A DNA stretch of 48,692 nucleotides, taken from positions 1-48,692 of the forward strand of contig NZ_SLWY01000025.1 in the NCBI RefSeq assembly GCF_004341245.1, in the 5' to 3' direction. Shown in pieces: positions 42,199-48,692 of this stretch. Every line of letters begins with the position of its first letter. The first letter of the stretch is position 1. The translations under genes were made by a program, and so were the position numbers. Under the pieces are notes generated by a model. It saw only the letters and a list, made by a program, of their open reading frames with translations. It had not been told where the DNA came from and searched no databases. Origin of the DNA: Plasticicumulans lactativorans. Its GTDB lineage: Bacteria; Pseudomonadota; Gammaproteobacteria; Competibacterales; Competibacteraceae.

Positions 42199-44949
42199 TC
42201 AGGCCGCCAGCCGGGCGAACGTGCCCTGCGCCTGCAGCAGTTCGGCCGGGGCCCCCTGTTCGACCACGGTGCCGGCCTCGAACACCACCACGCGGTCGAA
42301 CAGGGTGCCGAGCTGGGCGCTGCCGACCACCCAGATCACCGCGAACGGGTGACCGTCGGCGCCGGCCGCCTGCTGCAGCACGCGCTCGACGATCGCCTTC
42401 TGCTCGTTCACGTCGAGCGCCGACAGCGGGCGGTTGAAGATCGCGAAGTCCGGGCGCTTGAGCAGCGCGCGGGCGACGCCGAGCTTCTGGCGCTGCACCG
42501 CCGACAGGCGCTTGCCGCCGGTGCCGACGTCGAAGTCGAGCCCGAGATCGAAGACCGCGTCCTCGACGCCGAATTCCTCCAGCAGCGTGCGGATCATCTC
42601 CTGCGCCTTGGCGGTGGCGTCGGGCACGCTGTGGCTGACGCGCCCGAGCAGGATGTTGTCCTGCAGCGACGCGGCCACGTTGTAGCGGTCGGGTTCGTAG
42701 AAGGCGATGTTGTCGCGGTACTCGGCCGGCAGGCCGCGGCGCAGGCGCTCGCGGGCGGCGACGATGCGCTCCATGATCGGCTCGTCGAGCAGGCCGAGGC
42801 GGTGGCGCGGCTCGATGTAGGCGAAGGTCAGGCGGATCAGCAGGCGGCGGTCGGCCTCGGTGGCGGCGGCGTAGGCCTGCCCCTGCACGCGCGCGAGCAG
42901 CGCCTGGAACTCGGGGATCTCCTCGGCGCCCATGAAGCTCAGGCGGGCGAAGAACGGGTGCTCGGGCGGCAGGTCCTTGAACAGCTCGATCGAGGTCGCG
43001 GCGATCGCGCGGCCCATCTCGAACAGCGCCGCGTCGAGGCCGTCGGCGGCGAGCACCGCGCGCAGGTAGGGGTTGGAACTCAGCGTGTCGAGGTTGAACT
43101 CGCGGTCGCCGACCGGCTCGCCGAACAGCAGGTTCTCGGCGAGCGTGGCCTGGCGGCAGTAGCGCTCGGGGTCGAACATCTCGACCAGGCCGGCGCGCCC
43201 CGAGGCCTCCAGCCGGCGGTGGAACTCGCGGCGCAGTTCGAGCACGCGCTCGGCCAGCTCCGGGGCGCGCCGCGGGTCGAGCACGCCGCGCAGGCCGAGC
43301 TTGAGCAGGTCGTCGAGCAGGTCGACCACGCCGAGCACCTGGCGGATGCGGCCGAGCAACTGCCCGGGGCCGTCGATCCCGGCGGCGGCGTAGTCGATCC
43401 AGTCGGCCTGCAGGTCGAGCGGCGAGTTGCCGGTGCGCAGCGACTCGGCGCGCATGCGCTCGCGGGCCTCCACGGCCTCGGCGGAGGTGTCCTGCGCCGG
43501 GCGCAGCGGCGCGTGCTTGAGCACGTACAGCAGCGCGGCGCGCAGGCTGCCCTGGCGCAGGAAGGCATCGGGGCCGGCGTAGGCGAAGCGCTGCCCGGTC
43601 ACCCCCTCGGGGAACTCGTCGAGCGGGGTGTCGCCGAGCGAGACGCGCCCGCCGCCCGGGCGCTGCAGGCGCACCAGCACCTCGGCGAGGACCTCGCCGC
43701 CGCTGTTCGCGCTGCCGACGAGGGCGACCCGCTCGCCGGGGTAGAAGTCGAGCGTGACGCGCTCCAGCAGGTGGGTGCCGGCGTCGTCGCTGACCGAGAG
43801 CTGGCTGACGCGCAGCGGCACGGCGAGCGGTGCCGCCGGCTCCGGCAGCGGTGCCTGCTGTTCCGGCGCCAGCATGTCGTCGACGCTGAACTGCTCGATC
43901 ACCTGGGTGAACTTGACCTCGACGTCGAGCCGCTGCTGGTCCCAGTCGATCAGCTCCTTGATCGGCCCGGGCAGGTCCTTGTAGGCCGAGATCACCGCCA
44001 CCAGCTGGCCGATGTCGAGCCGCCCCTGCAGCGCGAAATAGCCGCCCACCGCGTAGAACAGGAACGGCGTGAGCTGGGCGAGGAAGTTGTTGAGGAACTT
44101 CACCGCGAACTTGCGCTGGTAGATCTCGTAGCGGATGTCGAAGATGCGCCCGAGGCGCGCGCTGACGTCGGCGCGCTCGTAGTTCGAGGTGTCGTTGACA
44201 TGCACCGCGGCGATGCCGTCGACGATCTCGCCGATGCGCCCGGCGAGCTCGCGGGCGGTGAGCTGGCGCTGCTTGCCGAGCACGATCAGGCGCCGGCGCA
44301 GCCGCGGGATGATGAACACCTGCAGCACGACGATGCCGGCGGCGATCAGCCCGAGCCACATGTTCTGCGCCAGGATGAACACCATCGCCGTCAGTGCCTG
44401 GCCGCAGAGGAAGGCCGGCGCGACGAAGGCATCGCCGATGAAGCCGCCCATCGGCTCGACCTCGTCCTTCACCATGCTGGCGATCTCGGAGGACTTCACG
44501 CGCTTGAAGTGCGCATGCGGAAAGCGCAGCACGCGGTCGATCAGCTCGAAGCGCATGCGCCGCAGCATGCGTTCGCCGAGCTGGCCCTTGTAGGTGTTGA
44601 TGTAGAACTTGAACAGGCCGTTGATGACCACCAGCAGCAGGAACACCCCGCTCAGCGCGAACAGCGTGCCGAAGCGGTCGAGCATGAAGCCGTCGAACAC
44701 GGTGACGTGGCCGCCGCCGAGCCAGTCCGGCAGGTCGAAGGCGATGCGCAGGAAGTGCTCGGTGGCGCCCGGCTGCTCGAAGCCGCGGCCCTGGATCGGG
44801 CCGTTGACGATCTGCTTCGGCAGGTCGAACGACATGAAGTAGGTCGGCAGCGAGGCGACCACGATCAGCAGCACCCAGATCTGCTGCGGGCGGGTGTGGT
44901 CCCAGATGTAGCGCAGCAGGGTCGGCGGGGACGAGGCCGGTGCGGACAT
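42199..44949 (-). CDS. ABC exporter-like protein with degenerate ATPase motifs and a large insertion
   Basis: A 916-residue protein. Membrane helices and coupling regions of an ABC exporter occupy about residues 20-330. The nucleotide-binding domain begins near 378, but Walker A reads GSANSGGE (412-419) without Lys. The Walker B position reads FAIFNRPLSALD (835-846) without Asp-Glu, and the switch His is replaced (WVVGSA, near 876). The signature GGKRLSAVQRQ (811-821) is kept. About 390 residues separate Walker A from the signature, instead of the usual 100, and hold two copies of the post-Q-loop pattern (ENLLFGEP, DNILLGRV). It is probably not an active pump by itself. GGAG precedes the ATG. 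Confidence 0.82.
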   Translation of the reverse strand: MSAPASSPPTLLRYIWDHTRPQQIWVLLIVVASLPTYFMSFDLPKQIVNGPIQGRGFEQPGATEHFLRIAFDLPDWLGGGHVTVFDGFMLDRFGTLFALSGVFLLLVVINGLFKFYINTYKGQLGERMLRRMRFELIDRVLRFPHAHFKRVKSSEIASMVKDEVEPMGGFIGDAFVAPAFLCGQALTAMVFILAQNMWLGLIAAGIVVLQVFIIPRLRRRLIVLGKQRQLTARELAGRIGEIVDGIAAVHVNDTSNYERADVSARLGRIFDIRYEIYQRKFAVKFLNNFLAQLTPFLFYAVGGYFALQGRLDIGQLVAVISAYKDLPGPIKELIDWDQQRLDVEVKFTQVIEQFSVDDMLAPEQQAPLPEPAAPLAVPLRVSQLSVSDDAGTHLLERVTLDFYPGERVALVGSANSGGEVLAEVLVRLQRPGGGRVSLGDTPLDEFPEGVTGQRFAYAGPDAFLRQGSLRAALLYVLKHAPLRPAQDTSAEAVEARERMRAESLRTGNSPLDLQADWIDYAAAGIDGPGQLLGRIRQVLGVVDLLDDLLKLGLRGVLDPRRAPELAERVLELRREFHRRLEASGRAGLVEMFDPERYCRQATLAENLLFGEPVGDREFNLDTLSSNPYLRAVLAADGLDAALFEMGRAIAATSIELFKDLPPEHPFFARLSFMGAEEIPEFQALLARVQGQAYAAATEADRRLLIRLTFAYIEPRHRLGLLDEPIMERIVAARERLRRGLPAEYRDNIAFYEPDRYNVAASLQDNILLGRVSHSVPDATAKAQEMIRTLLEEFGVEDAVFDLGLDFDVGTGGKRLSAVQRQKLGVARALLKRPDFAIFNRPLSALDVNEQKAIVERVLQQAAGADGHPFAVIWVVGSAQLGTLFDRVVVFEAGTVVEQGAPAELLQAQGTFARLAA

Positions 44950-44966
44950 GGCGATGAGGCTCCGGG

Positions 44967-45575
44967 TCAGCGCGCCGCCTGCGGCGCGCCGGGGTACGGG
45001 CGGGAGGGTTCGAGTACCAGCAGGCGCCGGCAGGCATAGGGTGAGCCGCGGATGCAGTCGTCGTCGAGCACCAGGTCGAGGCTCGCCTGCACGCGCAGGG
45101 TATCGCGCGCCACAATGTGCGGCACCAGCGCGCCGGCGCGTTCGAGCGCCGGCGCGTAGTCGATGACCACCACGCGCGCACCGTCGAGCAGCGCGAGCAG
45201 CGTGGCATCGAGCGCCGTGCGTGAACCAAGCGGCTTCAGCGAGAATCCCAGCATCACCAGGCCGTAGCTGCCCGGCGCGTAATCGTAGTCGAGGGACTGG
45301 AACTTGCAGGCCAAGTGGCGTACCTGGCAGGGCCGGCCGCGCAGGGTGTCGGCGGTGAACGGCACGGCGCGCGGGTCCACCATCAGCACCGAGCGTGGCG
45401 CGTGGACGAGGTAGTCGGTGAGCGGATGCGGATGGCCGCCGATCTCCACCACGTGTTCGCAGTCCCGTACCAGGTGCGCGGCGAGCACCTGGCGCAACGC
45501 CGCCGCCGGCCCGCCCAGGTGCGGGACGTCGGAGTCGAGCTGCCGCGCCGGAGGCGCGGCCGGGGAGGTATCCAT
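44967..45575 (-). CDS. Methyltransferase-like protein of unknown function
   Basis: A 202-residue protein. CEHVVEIGGHPHPLTDYLVHAPRSVLMVDPR suggests the first two motifs of a class I SAM-dependent methyltransferase fold (EIGG loop, then acidic Asp in VDP). SYGLVMLGFSLKPLG stands where motif IV would be. The glycine loop is atypical, so SAM binding is uncertain. It is the first gene of the minus-strand run, 17 bases before the ABC-like gene, and is divergent from a second methyltransferase-like gene. The start is the ATG at 45575, with only a weak ribosome site. Confidence 0.55.
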   Translation of the reverse strand: MDTSPAAPPARQLDSDVPHLGGPAAALRQVLAAHLVRDCEHVVEIGGHPHPLTDYLVHAPRSVLMVDPRAVPFTADTLRGRPCQVRHLACKFQSLDYDYAPGSYGLVMLGFSLKPLGSRTALDATLLALLDGARVVVIDYAPALERAGALVPHIVARDTLRVQASLDLVLDDDCIRGSPYACRRLLVLEPSRPYPGAPQAAR

Positions 45576-45634
45576 CGTTGCGTCCAGTCCATCCGAACCG
45601 CCCTGCGATGCAGGCAAGCCTAACAGAGGCTCCG

Positions 45635-46318
45635 ATGACCAACACCCCAAGCCTTGCCGGCGCCGCCGTCCTGCCCGATGACTACGTGTACGACCTGCTG
45701 CGCGGCATCGCCGCCTACACCGCCAGCCCGCTCATCGCCGATCTCGCCGAGACCGCCACCGCGCACCCCGCGGCGGCGCTCGACAACGCCTTCAACCACA
45801 AGCAGGTGGCGTGCAAGGCGTGGCTGCGCGACGCGCTGCACCTGACGCTCGGGCCGGCACACCCGCGGGTGTGGGTGCTCGGCGGCTGGTACGGCGTGAT
45901 GGCGGCGATGCTGCTCGACGACCCGCGCTTCGACCTCGGCGAGATCGTCAGCGTCGACCTCGACCCCGCGTGCGCGCCGATCGCCCGGCAGCTGAATCAC
46001 CGCGCTGCCGCCGCCGGGCGCTTCCGCACCCGCTGCGCCGACATGTACGCGCTCGACTACAGCGGTGCCGACGCCCCCACGCTGGTGATCAACACCAGTT
46101 GCGAGCACCTGCCCGACCCGCGCGCCTGGCTCGCGCGCCTGCCCCGCGGGCTGCCGGTGGCGCTGCAGTCGAACGACTACTTCACCGAGCCCGGCCACGT
46201 CAGCGCAGTGCCGGACCTCGATGCCTTCATCGCCCAGGCCGGCCTCGGCGAAGTGCTCTACGCCGGCGCGCTGCGGCTGAAGAAGTACACCCGCTTCATG
46301 CTGATCGGCCGGCGCTGA
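45635..46318 (+). CDS. Class I SAM-dependent methyltransferase-like protein
   Basis: A 227-residue protein. VWVLGGWYGVMAAMLL is the SAM-binding loop, EIVSVDLDPACAPIA the acidic motif, and ADAPTLVINTSCEHLPD motif IV. The substrate is unknown. It is separated from the divergent methyltransferase-like gene by 59 bases, so both probably share a control region. It is convergent with the MFS gene at 46346. Confidence 0.78.
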   Translation: MTNTPSLAGAAVLPDDYVYDLLRGIAAYTASPLIADLAETATAHPAAALDNAFNHKQVACKAWLRDALHLTLGPAHPRVWVLGGWYGVMAAMLLDDPRFDLGEIVSVDLDPACAPIARQLNHRAAAAGRFRTRCADMYALDYSGADAPTLVINTSCEHLPDPRAWLARLPRGLPVALQSNDYFTEPGHVSAVPDLDAFIAQAGLGEVLYAGALRLKKYTRFMLIGRR

Positions 46319-46345
46319 GGGCGCGCGCGCTCCGGCACGTCCCGC

Positions 46346-47485
46346 TCAGTCGCGCTCCGCGGTCACCCGGCGGGCGCCGAGCGGCACCAGGCAGAGCAGC
46401 GCGGCGAGCATCCAGAACGCCGTGTCGAGTCCGACGCCCCTGGCGACGAAGCCGACGCCGGCGGGGCCGACGAGGATGCCCGCGTAGCCGGTCGTGGTGA
46501 TCGCCGCCACCGCCAGCCCGACCGGCATCGCCCGCTGCGTGCCCGCGCGGCGGAACAGCACCGGCACGAGGTTCGACGCGCCCAGCCCGATCAGCAGGAA
46601 GCCCGCCATCGCGACCGCGGCGAGCGGCGCGCTCAGCAGGAGCGCGAACCCGGCGATCGCCAGCACCCCGCCCCACACCAGCGTGGCCCGGTCGCCGATC
46701 CGTGCCGTGACGGCATCGCCGCCGAAGCGCCCGGCCGTCATCGCGATGGAGAACAGCATGTAGCCCAGGCCGCCCTGCGCCGCGGCGACCAGCCCCGCGT
46801 CGGTGATCAGCAGCGCGCTCCAGTCGAGGATCGCGCCTTCGGCGAGGAAGGTGACCGCCGCCAGCCCGGCGAGCATCAGCACGACGCCCCGCGGCATCAC
46901 GAACAGCGGCCCCTCTTCGGCCCGGGTGGCGCGCAGCAGCCGCGGCCAGGCGACGAGCATCGCGACCAGCATCAGGGCCGCGCAGAGCAGCGTGGCCGCG
47001 AGCGGGCCCAGGTGCATCGACAGCAGGAAGGTCATCAGCGTGGCGCCGGCGAAGCCGCCGACGCTGAAGAGCGCGTGGAAGCCGGACATCAGCGGGCGGC
47101 TGGCCGCGCGCTCGACCTCGACCGCATGCACGTTCATGGCGACGTCGAGGGAGCCCAGCGCGGCGCCGAAGGCGAGCAGCGCCAGGCCCAGCGCCAGCGG
47201 CGTGTCGGCGATCGCCAGCAGCGGCAGGATGAGCGCGAGGCCGAGGCCGCCCGCGACGATGATCGGCCTGCTGCCGTAGCGCGCGCTCAGCAGGCCGGTC
47301 AGCAGCATGGCCGTGACCGAACCCACGCCGATGCACAGCAGCAGCATCCCGAGGATGCCGTCGTCGACCGCCAGCCGTTGCCTGGCGAACGGCACCAGCG
47401 GCGCCCAGCAGGCGATGCCGAACCCCGCCACCAGAAAGGCAAGACGTGTCGCCAGCCGGGTGGCCGGCCGATCAGCGGAAGTCAT
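46346..47485 (-). CDS. MFS transporter (YbjJ-like)
   Basis: A 379-residue, 12-helix MFS protein. It contains [16 protein letters not shown] (motif A position) and [31 protein letters not shown], which resembles the YbjJ/FucP-like branch. Transport of a sugar or polyol-like compound is possible. It lies 41 bases downstream of a DeoR regulator gene in the same direction, so the regulator probably controls both. GGAG precedes the ATG. Confidence 0.85.
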   Translation of the reverse strand: MTSADRPATRLATRLAFLVAGFGIACWAPLVPFARQRLAVDDGILGMLLLCIGVGSVTAMLLTGLLSARYGSRPIIVAGGLGLALILPLLAIADTPLALGLALLAFGAALGSLDVAMNVHAVEVERAASRPLMSGFHALFSVGGFAGATLMTFLLSMHLGPLAATLLCAALMLVAMLVAWPRLLRATRAEEGPLFVMPRGVVLMLAGLAAVTFLAEGAILDWSALLITDAGLVAAAQGGLGYMLFSIAMTAGRFGGDAVTARIGDRATLVWGGVLAIAGFALLLSAPLAAVAMAGFLLIGLGASNLVPVLFRRAGTQRAMPVGLAVAAITTTGYAGILVGPAGVGFVARGVGLDTAFWMLAALLCLVPLGARRVTAERD

Positions 47486-47526
47486 GGCGAAAACTCCAGA
47501 GAAGGAAAGGGGCGGCGAGCGCGCGC

Positions 47527-48303
47527 TCAGCCGGGGGGCTCGGCGCTGAGGATCGAGACGCCGGTCTGTGCCAGCGCCTCCAGTGTGTCGGGAGGCACGT
47601 CGTGCTCGACGACGAGCCAGCCGATGTCGCCGAGCGCCGCGACGCGGTGCGGGGCGCGGGCGTCGAGCTTGTCGGTCGTCGCCAGCACCAGGCTGTGCCG
47701 GCTGGCGGCCAGCAGCGCGCGCTTGAAGATCGCGTCGGCGGCATCGAAGGCGCCGACGCCCGTCGTCGGGGATACCGAACAGGCACCGATGAAGCAGCGG
47801 TCGAGGTTCATCTGCGCGAGGCCCAGCACGGCGGCGGCGTCGACGCAGCCGCCGACCAGGGGGTTCACCGCCCCGCCGATCAGGATGAGCTGCAGGTCCT
47901 GGCGCCTGAGCACCGCCGCGGCGATGTCGATCGAGTTGGTGGCGATCGTCAGCTCGTAGTCATCCGGCAGGAAGCCGGTGAGCGCCAGGTTGGTGCTGCC
48001 GTTGTCGAGGAAGAGGAACTCGCGCGGCCGGATCAGCGTCGCCGCCTTGCGGGCCAGCGCCTCCTTGCGCTCGCGCCCGTGGTCGATGCGCGCCGCCATC
48101 GGCGCCGTGGCCGGCGAGACCGGCAGCGCGCCGCCGTAGACGCGGCGGCAGCGCCCTTCCGCCGCGAGCGCGCGCAGGTCGCGGCGGATCGCGTCTTCCG
48201 AGACATCGAATTCGACGGCGAGCGCGGCGGCCACGACCGACTGGCCCAGGGCCAGTCGGTGGGCGATCACGTCACGTCGGGCGAGCGGGGGTTCGTCTAC
48301 CAT
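47527..48303 (-). CDS. DeoR-family transcriptional regulator
   Basis: A 258-residue repressor. The N-terminal winged helix (about residues 8-60) contains [34 protein letters not shown], the DeoR signature. The C-terminal sugar-phosphate-isomerase-like sensor domain has [11 protein letters not shown] and [16 protein letters not shown]. The effector is probably a phosphorylated sugar. It leads an operon with the MFS transporter. Palindromic candidate operators lie 14-51 bases upstream of its ATG. Confidence 0.9.
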   Translation of the reverse strand: MVDEPPLARRDVIAHRLALGQSVVAAALAVEFDVSEDAIRRDLRALAAEGRCRRVYGGALPVSPATAPMAARIDHGRERKEALARKAATLIRPREFLFLDNGSTNLALTGFLPDDYELTIATNSIDIAAAVLRRQDLQLILIGGAVNPLVGGCVDAAAVLGLAQMNLDRCFIGACSVSPTTGVGAFDAADAIFKRALLAASRHSLVLATTDKLDARAPHRVAALGDIGWLVVEHDVPPDTLEALAQTGVSILSAEPPG

Positions 48304-48316
48304 GCGGCCACGTTAA

Positions 48317-48354
48317 CATGCACAAACAAGAGTTACAACGTGCATGATCATGCA
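48317..48354. promoter_or_regulatory. Palindromic operator candidates upstream of the DeoR gene
   Basis: TGCATGATCATGCA (48341-48354) is a perfect 14-bp palindrome. CATGCAC (48317-48323) and GTGCATG (48340-48346) form a second, overlapping dyad 16 bases apart. The position, just before the deoR-type gene, suggests autorepression. The region is A+T-rich, which contrasts with its surroundings. Confidence 0.55.
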
Positions 48355-48531
48355 TCATGGTGGGCACCGGCCGAGGGTGAGCGTCTGTTCGCGCATCTGG
48401 TCGCCCTGGCCCGCGCGGCGCACGCGCCGGTGTCGACCGGCGTGTTCGGCGCGCAGATGCAGGTGAGCCTGGTCAACGACGGCCCGGTGACGTTCTGGCT
48501 GCAGGTGCCGCCGGGCCGCGCGTCGGATTGA
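48340..48531 (+). pseudogene. dtd: 5'-truncated D-aminoacyl-tRNA deacylase remnant
   Basis: The frame encodes [17 protein letters not shown] and then [17 protein letters not shown], the last one identical to the C-terminus of E. coli Dtd. Dtd removes D-amino acids from tRNAs. About 90 N-terminal residues, including the SQFTL active-site motif, are missing; homology starts close to 48363. A GTG at 48340 could start a 63-residue peptide, but it would lack the catalytic part. The break coincides with the operator region of the DeoR-MFS module. Confidence 0.85.
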
Positions 48532-48543
48532 GCGGGGCCGAGC

Positions 48544-48579
48544 GGAAAAGGAAGAGGCGGCCCGCGTGGGGGCCGCCTC
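48544..48579 (-). terminator. Rho-independent terminator of the pntB-like gene
   Basis: GAGGCGGCCC (48554-48563) and GGGCCGCCTC (48570-48579) form a ten-base-pair stem with a six-base loop. On the minus strand it is followed by TTCCTTTTCC. A run of 12 G (48580-48591) borders it. On the plus strand there is no T-tract, so it serves the gene ending at 48624. Confidence 0.75.
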
Positions 48580-48623
48580 GGGGGGGGGGGGCGTGACGCC
48601 GTCGCCCGCGCGGGGAGTGCCGG

Positions 48624-48692
48624 CTAGAGCGTCTTGACGTGGCTGATCAGCTCGGCGACGACCTTCTGGGCGTCGCCGTAGACCAGGCGGGT
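48624..48692 (-). CDS. pntB: Probable NAD(P) transhydrogenase subunit beta, last 22 codons
   Basis: The visible C-terminus reads TRLVYGDAQKVVAELISHV and ends shortly after at a TAG. The T-x-x-hydrophobic-F/Y-G-D-A pattern matches the end of PntB (E. coli THMLFGDAKASVDAILKAL), which is part of the NADP-binding domain of the proton-pumping transhydrogenase. With so little sequence the call is tentative. A terminator follows. Confidence 0.5.
   Translation of the reverse strand, partial: TRLVYGDAQKVVAELISHVKTL

Overview
The window is about 70% or more G+C. It carries features typical of a betaproteobacterium, most likely Rhodocyclales (Thauera/Azoarcus-like): an acoX/acoR acetoin block next to lipA, a DUF6868 membrane protein, a DUF2322 protein fused by overlap to a cobalamin adenosyltransferase, and cobU-cobT-cobC-cobS. 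The genus is inferred from gene content, not from a marker gene. No rRNA, tRNA or CRISPR array was seen.

Layout. 1-3375: the end of an acetoin catabolic operon (lipA, acoX, minus strand) with the divergent sigma-54 activator acoR. A good -24/-12 promoter and TGAGACA-type repeats lie between them. 3395-7200: an MFS drug-efflux-like transporter with a divergent LysR regulator, then an EamA transporter and a DUF6868 protein. 7433-9612: a cupin/XRE pair and a flavohemoglobin gene (hmp) broken by one extra base. 9917-17058: a type I restriction-modification operon (hsdM, hsdS, a RhuM-Fic gene, hsdR), each joined to the next by a start/stop overlap. Short palindromic repeats are inserted in frame in hsdM. 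17327-19655: a metal island (His-tailed EamA transporter, CadR-like MerR regulator, divergent CDF transporter with a 19-bp-spacer promoter). 19678-19908: a 42-bp tandem repeat. 19939-23679: two related signalling proteins (histidine kinase; REC-PAS-GGDEF-EAL). 23825-30935 plus 33874-35367: vitamin B12 uptake and assembly (adenosyltransferase, btuB under a cobalamin riboswitch, cobU, cobT, cobC, cobS, cobQ). Set among the B12 genes are a lytic transglycosylase, a DUF1275 protein and a CdtB/DNase I-like nuclease of lower G+C.

35866-45575 is the most unusual part. It is a co-oriented eight-gene run: a methyltransferase-like protein, a 916-residue ABC exporter whose ATPase motifs are all degenerate, a cyclic-nucleotide-binding protein, a class III adenylate cyclase fused to a heme-b-like membrane anchor and a 2Fe-2S ferredoxin domain, a glycosyltransferase, a polysaccharide deacetylase, a polysaccharide-lyase-like protein and a cyclase-like DUF3095 protein. 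It reads as a redox- and cyclic-nucleotide-linked surface polysaccharide system. I do not recognise it as a described system.

The window ends with a DeoR regulator/MFS pair that abuts a 5'-truncated dtd gene, then a terminator and the last codons of what is probably pntB.
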